A DNA stretch of 64,000 nucleotides from Terriglobia bacterium (GCA_020073305.1 JAIQFK010000005.1:1-64000); one strand, 5' to 3'. Numbered from the stretch's first letter, positions 1 to 8,175 are shown. The notes: a model not told the origin generated them from the letters alone. Program-made: numbers and translations.

Positions 1-236
1 ACATCCGCATGGCGCCGCACCACGAACCGGCCCTGCACGCTCACTTGCTGGCCTCCGTGCCGAACGGCTACATTCTCGAATCCTTCGCCAATCCCGACCG
101 CGATCCCTTCTGGTTTGAGATCTACGACAAAAAGCCCCGCATTGAGAAGAGCGTCCTGTACCTTGACGACACGCCAGGCATGGGCGTCGAGTTCAACCAG
201 AAGGCCCTCGCGCGTTACGGGACGAAGATTATCTAA
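1..236 (+). CDS. Enolase-superfamily (mandelate racemase/muconate lactonizing type) enzyme, C-terminal end only
   Basis: The reading frame is open from the window edge, so only the last ~78 residues are present. The segment beginning APHHEPALHAH, then the SVPNGYILESF stretch, a DPFWFEIYD motif and the ending in which a conserved GxGVEFN turn is followed by a helix, matches the C-terminal cap of MR/MLE enzymes such as sugar-acid dehydratases. The catalytic lysine/histidine and metal ligands lie upstream of the window, so the substrate cannot be assigned. It converges on the universal stress gene on the other strand with a 26-base gap. The family call is fairly secure; the reaction is unknown. 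Confidence 0.72.
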   Translation, partial: IRMAPHHEPALHAHLLASVPNGYILESFANPDRDPFWFEIYDKKPRIEKSVLYLDDTPGMGVEFNQKALARYGTKII

Positions 237-262
237 AACGCAGAAGTTCGGACGACAGCGGA

Positions 263-1126
263 TCAGACCCTCACGACCGGGCACGGCGACTGTCGGATGA
301 TGGCGTAGGCATTGGACCGCAACCCGCCCAGGGTCTCGTGCAGGTGGCCCTGGCCGATGACGACCAAATCGGCTTCGTGCTGGAGGGCGGCGCTGCGAAC
401 GGTCTCGGCGATCTTACCGCCCCCGACGCAAATGCGCGCCGACGTGCCCGCCTTCTTCTGCAGATCGCCAATATACTCGCGCGCGTGGTCCGCGATGTAG
501 TTGCGATAGCGGGTTTCGCCGGGCGCGACCGGTCCGGCGAGAGCGGGAATGGCATGGACCAAGGTCAATTCGGCGTCGAAGCCGCGTGCGAACGCAGCGG
601 CCCAACGGATCGCCGGCAGGCTCTCTTCGGTCAGGTCCACGGCGCACAAAACAGACTCACGCGACTCTCGCGGGAAAGAAGTCTCCTCGTGCACGTCGGT
701 CCAGACCGGGCATTCCGCGTCATGTAGAACCTTGGCGGCGACCGAGCCCATCAGCAGGCGCCGGAAGGGTCCATAGCCGTGCGTGGACATCATGATCAGG
801 TCGACGCCGTTCCGGTACGCGTATTCTGCAATGACCGTAGCCGGATCTCCCTCTTCAGCGACTCTGTGTACGCCGGTGTCCTCGGGCAGCTCACGGGAGA
901 GGAATTGATCGAGCGCCTTTTGCCGGGATTGGATCAGTTGCTGAGCATCCAGCGTTTCCAGCTCGACCGGAGCGAATTCACCGTACCAAAGGGGAGGCAT
1001 CTGCAGAACGTGCAGCATGATGACCTCGGCGTTGAAATCCCTCCCCATGGTCATGACGTGAGGCGCCGCAGCGGTCGAGCGCTGGGAGAAATCCACCGGA
1101 AACAGAATGCGGTCCAGTTGGAGCAT
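263..1126 (-). CDS. Universal stress protein with two tandem UspA domains
   Basis: 287 residues made of two UspA domains. Domain 1 begins ILFPVDFSQ and ends with the nucleotide-binding signature STHGYGPFRRLLMGS followed by AECPVW. Domain 2 begins VLCAVDLTEES and ends IGQGHLHETLGG...SPCPVVRV, a looser version of the same loop. Such tandem proteins are cytoplasmic, usually ATP-binding stress factors. I chose the ATG at 1126 because it places the first beta strand at the N-terminus and has AAGGGTGG upstream; a longer frame reaches 1234 but would overlap the divergent CBS gene. Pairing with a divergent CBS-domain gene suggests shared energy or redox stress regulation (inference). Confidence 0.88.
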   Translation of the reverse strand: MLQLDRILFPVDFSQRSTAAAPHVMTMGRDFNAEVIMLHVLQMPPLWYGEFAPVELETLDAQQLIQSRQKALDQFLSRELPEDTGVHRVAEEGDPATVIAEYAYRNGVDLIMMSTHGYGPFRRLLMGSVAAKVLHDAECPVWTDVHEETSFPRESRESVLCAVDLTEESLPAIRWAAAFARGFDAELTLVHAIPALAGPVAPGETRYRNYIADHAREYIGDLQKKAGTSARICVGGGKIAETVRSAALQHEADLVVIGQGHLHETLGGLRSNAYAIIRQSPCPVVRV

Positions 1127-1239
1127 AGCAGCCACCCTTTTTTTGATCTTTCCGGCAGCAAGCCTCTTTCCACTCTTCAGTAGGCTGGTTGGCATGCGAA
1201 TTGCCCGCTGAATAATACCTCTTGAAAGGAACACTCGCC

Positions 1240-1689
1240 ATGCCTATTGGGGATATCTGCATTCGGGAAGTCGTGACGGCTACGCGCGATACGACCATCC
1301 AGGAGGCCGCCCAACTAATGCGCGAGAACCATGTGGGCGACCTGGTGGTGATGCAAGGATCAAACGGGAACCGCACGCCCGTCGGAATCGTCACCGACCG
1401 CGACATCGTGGTTGCCGTCGTGGCGCCAGATCTCGATCCGGCCGTTCTCACCCTGGAAGACATCATGAGCCCGGAGCTTGAAACTGCCATGGAGGATCAA
1501 GGCGTCTTCGAAACCATCAACCAGATGAGGGCCGCCGGCGTACGCCGCCTTCCTGTGGTCACCAGAGGCGGCACTCTGGTCGGCATCCTGTCCATCGACG
1601 ACCTGATTCAGTTGCTCGCGGAGGAGATGACCGAGCTGGCCAAGCTGATTTCGCGAGAGCAACGCAGAGAAGCGCACGTCCGGAGATAG
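1240..1689 (+). CDS. Two-CBS-domain protein
   Basis: 149 residues consisting only of a CBS pair: the first CBS motif covers about residues 8-65 (VVTATRDTTIQEAAQLM ... GIVTDRDI) and the second about 75-130 (VFETINQMRAAGVRRLPVV ... GILSIDDL). Such stand-alone modules bind adenine nucleotides and act as small energy sensors; no catalytic domain is attached. The ATG at 1240 is chosen over a TTG at 1222 because GAAAGGA lies nine bases upstream of it. It is divergent from the UspA gene, with about 110 bases between starts that must hold both promoters. Confidence 0.88.
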   Translation: MPIGDICIREVVTATRDTTIQEAAQLMRENHVGDLVVMQGSNGNRTPVGIVTDRDIVVAVVAPDLDPAVLTLEDIMSPELETAMEDQGVFETINQMRAAGVRRLPVVTRGGTLVGILSIDDLIQLLAEEMTELAKLISREQRREAHVRR

Positions 1690-1819
1690 CGGCACACTGC
1701 GCTCTACTGGGAACTCTCACCCACGTATTTGCGGGATAGTGCGCACAGGGCGAAAGCCCTATTGACATCGGCCACCACTCTGTGCAGTTTGCGTTTCGGC
1801 AAGGTTCTTGCAGATCTTT

Positions 1820-1848
1820 TTGCAATTACAGACAACGCAACGTATCAA
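1820..1848 (+). promoter_or_regulatory. Candidate sigma-70 promoter for the downstream RNA
   Basis: TTGCAA at 1820-1825 and TATCAA at 1843-1848 are separated by exactly 17 bases; a start about 7 bases later would fall at the beginning of the hairpin-rich stretch that ends in the terminator at 2066-2104. The match is only four or five of six positions per box, so this is suggestive. Confidence 0.35.
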
Positions 1849-1854
1849 ACGGGG

Positions 1855-2104
1855 CGCCGCCCCGACGATCATCGGCGCGCTCCCAGCGTGCCCTCTGAGA
1901 GAGCGGTGGCCGGCCGGTCACCGCTCCCAGACTCCGGGAGATGAGTAAGTTTCCGAGCGGCGTGACCTGAGGTCTTGAGTACCCGTGACGGACCAGGTCT
2001 GCGCCGCGTGAGATGTCCGCCTATTGAAGAGTGGCGAGGCTAGACCCGCCTGCGGGCAACTCACGCCACGGGGGCTAATGGTTGCCATAGCCCCCGTGGT
2101 TTTT
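1855..2104 (+). ncRNA. Candidate structured non-coding RNA, about 250 nt, class unknown
   Basis: No protein frame with coding character fits this stretch, yet it sits between a promoter-like sequence and a strong intrinsic terminator on the same strand. Visible helices: GGGGC/GCCCC at the 5' end, an 8-bp perfect stem GAGCGGTG/CACCGCTC, and a compound stem with arms at about 1957-1978 and 1990-2007 (GCGGCG/CGCCGC, GACCT/AGGTC, GGTC/GACC). I do not see the signatures of tmRNA, RNase P RNA or SRP RNA. A 6S-like RNA or a clade-specific RNA are possibilities. High GC makes chance hairpins common, so the terminator is the stronger evidence. Confidence 0.42.
2066..2104 (+). terminator. Perfect rho-independent terminator
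   Basis: A perfect 12-bp stem (CCACGGGGGCTA at 2066-2077 with TAGCCCCCGTGG at 2088-2099), a 10-base loop and a run of five T. The T run lies only on the + side, so it ends a + strand transcript and not the converging - strand gene that stops at 2132. Confidence 0.85.
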
Positions 2105-2131
2105 GGAACGCCACCTAGCGGTTTTTCCTTC

Positions 2132-2719
2132 CTACTGTTTCCAGGGCCGGTCTGTCACCAGGTCAGGATGGTCTGCCCGGAACGTCTCAACGACCTTGCA
2201 CTGCGAGCACACGGGCTTGTGGGTGGCGAGCGCTTCAGGAATGGCCTCGGGAAGAACGGCATCCCACTCGATGATGGCTCCTGTAGGGCTGAGCAGCGCG
2301 GGCTTGTGTTCCAGCCACTGGATATGGTGGAACGTGCGGCGGCAAAACGCGCACTCCTTGCCCTGATACCAGCCGGCCAGCATTCTGCGCAGGCTGCAAC
2401 CGATGGGCGACAGGTCGATCTGCCAGATACAATCCTGCGGGCAGTTTTCCCGCTCCGGCCAACGAGAACAGTCGTCCAGGCGAAGTTCAGGGGCGCCGAA
2501 CAAGCGCGAAACCGCCGCATGGGCCGCATCCACCTCCACGGCGGCATATTTTTCGGTTTCCGGGCAGGTTATGATGCGCGTGCCGTGATAGTTGAAGTAG
2601 GTGCGCAGGAAACTTCGAACTGCAAACACGATCCCCAGAAGAACCGCAATTCCGGCCAGGGCGTAAAGTGTGTACAGCGCCGTTATGGACGTGCGAAAGA
2701 ACTCATCAAGGGCCGCCAT
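2132..2719 (-). CDS. Single-pass membrane protein with a cysteine-rich domain, function unknown
   Basis: 195 residues. After a short N-terminal tail there is one membrane segment (ITALYTLYALAGIAVLLGIV, about residues 9-30) followed by a soluble domain with many cysteines: a CPETEKY motif, DDCSRWPERENCPQDC, a CAFCRR pair and a late CSQCK pair. The CxxC pairs suggest metal binding or disulfides. The CPET-VxVDA opening resembles uncharacterised acidobacterial proteins as I recall them; no function is known to me. Start at 2719 is chosen for the strong AAAGGGGGA site; in-frame starts at 2737 and 2776 have weaker sites. Confidence 0.7.
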   Translation of the reverse strand: MAALDEFFRTSITALYTLYALAGIAVLLGIVFAVRSFLRTYFNYHGTRIITCPETEKYAAVEVDAAHAAVSRLFGAPELRLDDCSRWPERENCPQDCIWQIDLSPIGCSLRRMLAGWYQGKECAFCRRTFHHIQWLEHKPALLSPTGAIIEWDAVLPEAIPEALATHKPVCSQCKVVETFRADHPDLVTDRPWKQ

Positions 2720-2851
2720 CTCGTCCCCCTTTGCCATGTCCCTTGCACCGGCACGGCCACTATCTAGTTGCTTCAATCTATGGCGTTGTCACGATGAAAC
2801 CAGAGGGAAATTTCGCTCAATCTTGCGGCAATTCACCCAGCTCGGGGGCCC

Positions 2852-3613
2852 CTACTGGCGGGCTCCGCGCTGCATTCTAGACGGCCCCGAGGTCACCGTG
2901 TATCCGGACGGGACTTGAAACAAAGAAGCCTCCGGCTCCGTGCGGACGATATTCGTCAATTGCATGATGGTGGTGCCGAAGCGCGGGTCGGAGGTCTTGA
3001 TCAGCACGGGCACTTTCAGGTCGGTGGACACCCAGGCTTCGCGAACGATCAGTATAGGATGCTGGTTACCGAACTCGCCGGCAGGAATGGTCCTGGTGGT
3101 TCGGGTTCCCGTGGCGGAAAGGCCGCTGATGGTCTGAATTCCCAGGTCTTGGGTTTGCGTCTGTGACGTATCGGACCACCGTCCATGCCGAGGCGTGGCA
3201 CCGGCAGTCTCTGCGGAGTCGCGCAGATGCACGGGATTTGTGATCGCAGTCATGCTCGCCGGATGGAGTATGTGGGAGAGGCCGGCAACAGGATCAAAAA
3301 TTGCCGTGACGGCTGAAGCCCCGGCACCGCTTCCGGCGCGCTCGATCCGCACGCGGCCCTGACCGTCGCGATACACTTTGGCCTGGTCCTGTTTGGAAAT
3401 CTGGTTTCCGTCGGCGAGCGTCTGCAGGCTCTGGGTGGTTTGAACCGCGGAGTAGGGCGCCCCGGTGACCGGCGTTCTGGAACCGGGACCCATCGACATC
3501 ATCCCGAATCTCGGCCCGAAACCGTGACGTCCATCGCTTTGCGGCGGTGGGGCCTGTGCGGCGAGCAAGAACGAAAATAATCCGAATATGCTAAGTTTCA
3601 CTGATCGTTTCAT
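2852..3613 (-). CDS. Secreted protein of unknown function, third gene of the ECF sigma operon
   Basis: 253 residues with a clear signal peptide (MKRSVKLSIFGLFSFLLAAQA). The mature part has a Gly/Met/Pro-rich start, then a block around QTLADGNQI ... VYRDGQGRVRIE, which I associate with secreted acidobacterial proteins of unknown role, and a C-terminal beta-rich stretch. AGAGGAC precedes the ATG by six bases. It starts 14 bases after the anti-sigma gene and is probably co-transcribed with it, so it may be a target or sensor partner of that system (inference). No enzyme motif is visible. Confidence 0.72.
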   Translation of the reverse strand: MKRSVKLSIFGLFSFLLAAQAPPPQSDGRHGFGPRFGMMSMGPGSRTPVTGAPYSAVQTTQSLQTLADGNQISKQDQAKVYRDGQGRVRIERAGSGAGASAVTAIFDPVAGLSHILHPASMTAITNPVHLRDSAETAGATPRHGRWSDTSQTQTQDLGIQTISGLSATGTRTTRTIPAGEFGNQHPILIVREAWVSTDLKVPVLIKTSDPRFGTTIMQLTNIVRTEPEASLFQVPSGYTVTSGPSRMQRGARQ

Positions 3614-3626
3614 GACAGTCCTCTCT

Positions 3627-4256
3627 TCACTCCAATCTCAGGAGTTCCGCGTCCGGGAGCACTCGCACTCCGCGCGGAAACCCGTCTTCTCCCAGCAGCA
3701 CGTCAGCCTGGATTTCGGCACCGTCGGCAGCATCAACATCAATGCCCATGCGAGCCAGGGCGGCGGGTTCGAGCTCGGTGCGCATGACTTGCACAAATTC
3801 GCCGCTGGCTAATGGCAGGGCGTAGGGCACGTCAATGAAGCCGGCCTCATCGACGGCGCCGCCGGAGGCCAGCTCCGGTTGGGTAGCCAGACTGGCGGAG
3901 TTCGCCGGTTTTGGCGTGAGGCTTGCGGCCTGGTGGCGGATGCGCCAATCGTATGCCAAGGCGACCACCACCAGCAGGATGGCCGCGGCGTTGAGCGCCC
4001 ACTTCAGCCAGACATGCACGCCGCCCTGATGAGCGCGATCGAACTCGAGCATGAGTTGCTGCCGGCTGATGGTGGACGGCTGCCGGGCGGCGGCGGCAGC
4101 GCGAATGGCCTGGAACCGCTCGCTCAGGCGAAGCTCGTCTTCCCAACGGTCGTTGCACCCGGCGCACTCGCGCATGTGATTCTGAAGTTCCGCTCCCGGG
4201 AGTTGCCCCGAGCGCGCATATTCCACAAGTTCCACGGCCCATTCACGACAAGTCAC
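3627..4256 (-). CDS. Anti-sigma factor with zinc-finger (ZAS) domain
   Basis: 209 residues. The N-terminal domain carries the H-x3-C-x2-C signature of zinc-binding anti-sigma factors (His27, Cys31, Cys34), followed by one membrane helix at about residues 81-103 and an extracytoplasmic C-terminal domain of about 100 residues. It would sequester the ECF sigma factor encoded immediately upstream. The start is a GTG five bases after GAGGTGA; the gap to the sigma stop is four bases, which implies translational coupling. The sensory signal for the outer domain is not predictable. Confidence 0.88.
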   Translation of the reverse strand: MTCREWAVELVEYARSGQLPGAELQNHMRECAGCNDRWEDELRLSERFQAIRAAAAARQPSTISRQQLMLEFDRAHQGGVHVWLKWALNAAAILLVVVALAYDWRIRHQAASLTPKPANSASLATQPELASGGAVDEAGFIDVPYALPLASGEFVQVMRTELEPAALARMGIDVDAADGAEIQADVLLGEDGFPRGVRVLPDAELLRLE

Positions 4257-4260
4257 GGTA

Positions 4261-4842
4261 TCACCTCGCTGTCACCCCGGAGGATATGGAGAGCGGCTGC
4301 AATCGTGCGGCCAGCAGCGTGCGGGCGCGATGCAACCGCGAACGAACCGTCCCAACAGGGCATCCCATCAGCCGCGCCACGTCGTCGTAACTTCGCTCCT
4401 CCAGATCGCAAAGGATGACGGCATCGCGATATTGGTGGGGCAGCTCGCGCAGCGCCGCATAGAGCGCCGCCGTTCTTTCATTCCTGATAAGGTCTCCCAA
4501 GATGTTGTGCTCCGCGGCCGGATCGCCGGCTCCTTCGACACTCTGGTGGCGCCGCATGACGCGGATGAGATTCCGCGCCATACCGTAGAGGTAGGCTTCC
4601 AGCGGGCCGCGGCCGGGATCGAAGCCCGCATCCGGCCGAATCAGCCGCAAAAAGACGTCATGTGCGACTTCTTCGGCGGCCGTGTGACTGCCCGACAAAT
4701 GCAGCGCATAGCGATAGAGCGACGGCCCTCGCCGTTCATAGAGCTCCGCGAAGGCCCCGCGGTCGCCTTTCCTCATTCGCCGATAGAGTTCCTCGTCGGT
4801 TGGTTCCATCCAGGCGTCAGTTGTATTGCGTTCCGGGGGCAA
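4261..4842 (-). CDS. ECF-type RNA polymerase sigma factor
   Basis: 193 residues with sigma region 2 (AFAELYERRGPSLYRYAL ... AEEVAHDVFLRL) and region 4 (LPHQYRDAVILCDLEERSYD then the helix-turn-helix VGTVRSRLHRAR). Length and layout are typical for ECF sigma factors. A TTG at 4842 has GAGGG seven bases upstream; an ATG at 4809 is the alternative but lacks a binding site. It is the first gene of a three-gene operon with its membrane anti-sigma factor and a secreted protein, an arrangement expected to be autoregulated. Confidence 0.9.
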   Translation of the reverse strand: MPPERNTTDAWMEPTDEELYRRMRKGDRGAFAELYERRGPSLYRYALHLSGSHTAAEEVAHDVFLRLIRPDAGFDPGRGPLEAYLYGMARNLIRVMRRHQSVEGAGDPAAEHNILGDLIRNERTAALYAALRELPHQYRDAVILCDLEERSYDDVARLMGCPVGTVRSRLHRARTLLAARLQPLSISSGVTAR

Positions 4843-4872
4843 AAAGTTCCCTCAGAAGGTGTGAAAAAGTGA

Positions 4873-4891
4873 GGTCGGGCCGTGCCCGACC
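4873..4891. repeat. Short palindromic repeat (CGGGC family)
   Basis: GGTCGGGC and GCCCGACC form a perfect 8-bp stem around a CGT loop, followed by CCCTAC. Related palindromes followed by the same C-C/A-CTAC context occur at 8108, 8632 and 23026-23094, all at or close to gene ends. It sits just upstream of the sigma factor gene, where it could also act as a terminator for the neighbouring transcript. Confidence 0.6.
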
Positions 4892-4919
4892 CCTACTTTA
4901 ATGGGCGTTGCGGAAGGCA

Positions 4920-5177
4920 TCAAGGTTTCCTCTGGTAGCGGTACGCGTCGTCATCATGACGGTCACGTCGCCAGTCGCGATCGTGATCGCGGTCATCGCG
5001 ATCACGCCGTAACCGCTCGATCCGCTCGTGAGATTCGCGTTCCTCGTGTTCACGGCGCGCATCGGCGTATCTGGAATTGCGATAATCATCGCGGCCGCCA
5101 GCGAACAGGGATGCGGGCTGGATGCAGGTCAGCACCGCAAAAAGCGCCGCACTGGAAAGTCCGATTTTCTTCAACAT
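4920..5177 (-). CDS. Small secreted protein with Arg/Asp/His-rich low-complexity tail
   Basis: 85 residues: a signal peptide (MLKKIGLSSAALFAVLTCIQ, cleavage probably after SLFA) followed by about 55 residues of almost only Arg, Asp, Glu, His and Tyr, with RDRDD, DHDRDW and HDDDAYR blocks. The DNA shows matching CGATCGTGATCG-type repetition, so slippage may alter its length. A purine-rich AAGGGGTAAGG precedes the ATG. The alternating charges and His/Asp pairs could bind metals or polyanions (inference). No family recognised. Confidence 0.65.
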   Translation of the reverse strand: MLKKIGLSSAALFAVLTCIQPASLFAGGRDDYRNSRYADARREHEERESHERIERLRRDRDDRDHDRDWRRDRHDDDAYRYQRKP

Positions 5178-5303
5178 GGCCTTACCCCTTCCATTCCGAG
5201 ACTGGCTGTTTGCCCATCTCTACAGGGTTGGACTGAAGAAGCCGGGCTGGCGACCGTAAGGAATTGTATGGCGGGGATTAACGTCTATTCAAGCTCGACG
5301 TCT

Positions 5304-5897
5304 TCACTGCATCGAGACCTTATCCACCCAGACGAGCTCGCAAGCGCCGGCGCCGGTGTCCGTCCGGCTGAGGGAGCTTCGCCAGGCGGATCCGTCGGGT
5401 CCCCGAGCTTCCACCAAATAACCGTTCAACTGGACCAGCTTTCCGGTCCGAACGGAGCGCAGAACATCCTTCACTTTGGGGGTCGCCGGGATCATGTGCA
5501 TGTTCGCGCTATGCGAGGTCATTTCGTCGGCCGGAAGCGGGAACTTTGATTTTCGCGCCCAATAGCGATACCACCTTTGGCCCTGCCAGAACTCGAGTTC
5601 ATCCACCACGCTTTGATCCGACATGCGGCCCCATCCAAGCGCCAGATCGACGGGCGAAAGGTCTGCGCCACGGTCGAACCAGTAAGGCTCGGTGTGGAGC
5701 ACTCGCGCGCGAAGGCGGAATTCGGCGAGAGGCGTGATCTGATATTTCCCGGCTTGCCAGGAGTGAGCAGACGAAACCAGCTCCTGGTCCGGGTCTTCAG
5801 GGACGAGAACTCCGGGCGGATATCTGGGTTCAATGGTATCGATGAGATAAACCATGATGGAGATCAGCAGAAAGCCAATGATGATCGCCTTGACCAT
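5304..5897 (-). CDS. Conserved protein of unknown function with N-terminal membrane anchor
   Basis: 197 residues beginning with one hydrophobic segment (AIIIGFLLISIMVYLI). The body contains LSPVDLALGWGRMSD, a WRYWARK-like tract, HSANMHMIPA and the end TDTGAGACELVWVDKV; I recall this combination from a widespread uncharacterised bacterial family. Start at 5897 is chosen because the longer frame to 6152 runs antisense-free into the upstream VCBS gene and has no coding character there. It follows the VCBS gene by 23 bases and may share its transcript. Function unknown. Confidence 0.75.
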   Translation of the reverse strand: MVKAIIIGFLLISIMVYLIDTIEPRYPPGVLVPEDPDQELVSSAHSWQAGKYQITPLAEFRLRARVLHTEPYWFDRGADLSPVDLALGWGRMSDQSVVDELEFWQGQRWYRYWARKSKFPLPADEMTSHSANMHMIPATPKVKDVLRSVRTGKLVQLNGYLVEARGPDGSAWRSSLSRTDTGAGACELVWVDKVSMQ

Positions 5898-5920
5898 TGG
5901 AGTAATTGTAGCGGGGAAAG

Positions 5921-7117
5921 TTAGTTCGGACCATTTCCGCGGTGGTTTAGCCAGACGTCCACGCGCGGTGTGTCCCAGTTGTAAGGCTTGATGAGAAGGT
6001 CGAGCGTGCCGTCGCCATTCAGGTCGGCGAGCTTCGATTCGTGGTTGCCGATGCCCGGGTATTCGATCCTTTGGAAATTGCCGTTGCCGTCGCCGAGGAA
6101 GATCCACATGCGCGCACCCGGATTGTCGGGTTGGGCAGCTTTTTCGGTCCATTTCGCCATCTCGGCGCAGAAGATATCCAGGTTGCCGTCACCGTCGACG
6201 TCGGCGATTTGCAGGCTGTGCCCGTGAATGACGTCGTGGTCCAGCAGATCATGCCCTACCCATGCTTGGCCTACGTGCTCGTACCACTTGAGCCTTCCCA
6301 CGAGATCTCCCGGCACGAAGACCACTTCCGGCCAGCCGCCCTTCTTCAGCTGGCCGGCCGCGGCGCGAGTGAAGCGCTGGGCATCGTCGATGATGTTGGG
6401 GGTGAAGCTGCCGTCGCGATTGCGCTTGAACCATCGTCCTCCGCCGACGATGTCTTCGATGCCGTCGCCGTCCATGTCGATCTTGGCCAGCCCTTCGGAG
6501 ATGGAGGCGGCCGTGAAGATCTCGCGGTACGGCCACGGCTGGGTGTTGCCGGGATCGGCGGGAAACTTGGCCAGATACAGCTTTAGGGCGCCCTGGTTCC
6601 AGAAAACCAGCTCCGGTTTGCCGTCGCCGCCGAAGTCACCGGCCATGAGGTCGTGATGCTGGCCTTTGCCGACGTCTTTGATGATGTGGCGCTTCCACGA
6701 GACCTTGGGATCGAAGTTCGGATATGGGTTCTCCCACCACCATACGTGAGGGTCGGAGTAATCCGCACCGGCGAGGATGTCCAGGTCGCCGTCGCCGTCC
6801 ACATCCGCGAGGGTGCCGCCGGCTTCGATGGGAACGAGCTGATCTTCGACGACGTACTTCGTCCAACCGGCGTTCCCGCGCCGGTACCAAAGGATTGCCG
6901 GCGCGGACGCCCGTGCGGTGATCAGAAAATCGTTGACACCGTCCCTATCGAGGTCGCCGACGATAGCGCCGGTTTGCTGGACCGAGGGGCCGGGCGCAGG
7001 CAGATCACCTTTCTTGCTGGAGAGTTTGGTCCAACGCAGGGTGCTGTGATCCTGCGCGGGTATGAAACACACTGCGCAGGCTAAGGCGAGAGCGATACTA
7101 AGAAGCTTTCGCTGCAT
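5921..7117 (-). CDS. Secreted FG-GAP/VCBS-repeat protein
   Basis: 398 residues with a signal peptide (MQRKLLSIALALACAVCF). The mature protein is a seven-bladed-type propeller built from VCBS/FG-GAP repeats: calcium-binding loops of the form DxDxDG occur repeatedly (DLDRDGVNDF, DVDGDGDLDI, DMDGDGIEDI, DVDGDGNLDI, DLNGDGTLDL). Such proteins are extracellular and often accompany carbohydrate catabolism. The ATG at 7117 gives the signal peptide; the longer frame to 7192 overlaps the start of the divergent isomerase gene. It is divergent from a TIM-barrel sugar isomerase, suggesting a shared substrate context (inference). Confidence 0.85.
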   Translation of the reverse strand: MQRKLLSIALALACAVCFIPAQDHSTLRWTKLSSKKGDLPAPGPSVQQTGAIVGDLDRDGVNDFLITARASAPAILWYRRGNAGWTKYVVEDQLVPIEAGGTLADVDGDGDLDILAGADYSDPHVWWWENPYPNFDPKVSWKRHIIKDVGKGQHHDLMAGDFGGDGKPELVFWNQGALKLYLAKFPADPGNTQPWPYREIFTAASISEGLAKIDMDGDGIEDIVGGGRWFKRNRDGSFTPNIIDDAQRFTRAAAGQLKKGGWPEVVFVPGDLVGRLKWYEHVGQAWVGHDLLDHDVIHGHSLQIADVDGDGNLDIFCAEMAKWTEKAAQPDNPGARMWIFLGDGNGNFQRIEYPGIGNHESKLADLNGDGTLDLLIKPYNWDTPRVDVWLNHRGNGPN

Positions 7118-7165
7118 GGGCTCATGGTAGCCGAACCTGGGGTGTGACGGTGAGATAATCTCCTC

Positions 7166-8077
7166 ATGAATCGTCGAGAATTTCTGCAGCAATCCGCCGC
7201 GGTGCTAGGGAGCTCAGCGGCCGCATCGCGCGGCGGCGCACAGCCATCCAATCCGCAAGCCGCGCGCATCGGCATCTCAACGTGGAGCTTCCACAATTTC
7301 TTCAGCACCACGCGTGACGACAATGCGCCACCTCTCTCGGGAAAGCCGTGGGACGCACGCGACTTCGCTGACATGATGGCGGATCAGTACCACGTCCACC
7401 AGCTGGAGATCGTGGCACCTCACATTTCACCTGAGCCTTCCTACGTCCGCGACCTGAAAGCGCGCCTCGAGCGCGCGCACGCGCACCTGGTGAACATCCC
7501 GGTCGACATCGCGGAATTGGACCAGGGCGGAGGCCTCTCCGATCCTGACGCCAAGCTTCGCGAGAACATGATCGCCGCCTGCACGAAATGGATCGACATC
7601 GCGCACGAGCTGGGCGGGCGCTCGGTGCGGTGCGATCCCGGCAAAATCAACACCGCGGATCTCGCGCCCACGGTGGCTTCCTACAAGGCGCTGGCGTCTT
7701 ACGGAGCTTCCAAAGACATTTTCGTGATCATCGAAAATCATGGAGGCGTGGGCTCGGAGCATCCGGAAGAACTCGTGGCGCTGTTCAAAGCGGTGGGCAA
7801 GAATTGCGGTGCGCTACCCGATTTCGGCAATTTTCCCGACGAAGCCACGCGCCAGAAGGGGCTGAAGCTCCTGTTTCCCTTCAGCCGCGCGGTGTGCCAC
7901 GCCAAAGGCCTGAAATTCGACGATAAGGGGAACGAAACGGCGTTCGATTTCGCCCAATGCGTGAAAACGTCGAAGGCCGCGGGATTCAAAGGAGTGTACT
8001 CGATCGAGTACGAGGGCGAGGGCGATCCGCACAAGGGAGTACAACACGTGGTGGACGAGCTGCTGCGATACCTGTAA
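7166..8077 (+). CDS. Sugar phosphate isomerase/epimerase-like TIM-barrel protein, probably Tat-exported
   Basis: 303 residues of the xylose-isomerase-like TIM-barrel family. The N-terminus NRREFLQQSAAVLGSSAAA has a twin-arginine export signature. Metal-ligand motifs of the fold are in order: IENHGG, LPDFGNF, CHAKG and YSIEYEGEGD. Substrate is unknown; acidobacteria and planctomycetes have many paralogues. Its last codons (VVDELLRYL-stop) are repeated almost exactly at 11002-11031, which I interpret as the tail of a lost paralogue. Divergent from the VCBS gene. Confidence 0.87.
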   Translation: MNRREFLQQSAAVLGSSAAASRGGAQPSNPQAARIGISTWSFHNFFSTTRDDNAPPLSGKPWDARDFADMMADQYHVHQLEIVAPHISPEPSYVRDLKARLERAHAHLVNIPVDIAELDQGGGLSDPDAKLRENMIAACTKWIDIAHELGGRSVRCDPGKINTADLAPTVASYKALASYGASKDIFVIIENHGGVGSEHPEELVALFKAVGKNCGALPDFGNFPDEATRQKGLKLLFPFSRAVCHAKGLKFDDKGNETAFDFAQCVKTSKAAGFKGVYSIEYEGEGDPHKGVQHVVDELLRYL

Positions 8078-8107
8078 AACCGGGCCGGAGAAACAGGGCG
8101 CACGGAC

Positions 8108-8129
8108 GTGGCCGGGCATGCCCGGCCAC
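8108..8129. repeat. Short palindromic repeat (CGGGC family), perfect 22-bp palindrome
   Basis: From 8108 to 8129 the sequence equals its own reverse complement (core CCGGGCATGCCCGG) and is followed by TACAGCGAGT...GAAAGCGC, closely resembling the TACAGCGATT...GAAAGCGC that follows the copy at 23026. It lies between the isomerase stop and the next gene. Confidence 0.7.
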
Positions 8130-8175
8130 TACAGCGAGTGGGGAAAGCGCGTCGTCCCGAAAGCAAATCGACTCT

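Noticed and set aside
1747-1760. AGGGC-GAAA-GCCCT hairpin after the CBS gene as terminator
   Set aside because: The stem is only 5 bp and no T run follows, so I do not call it a terminator.
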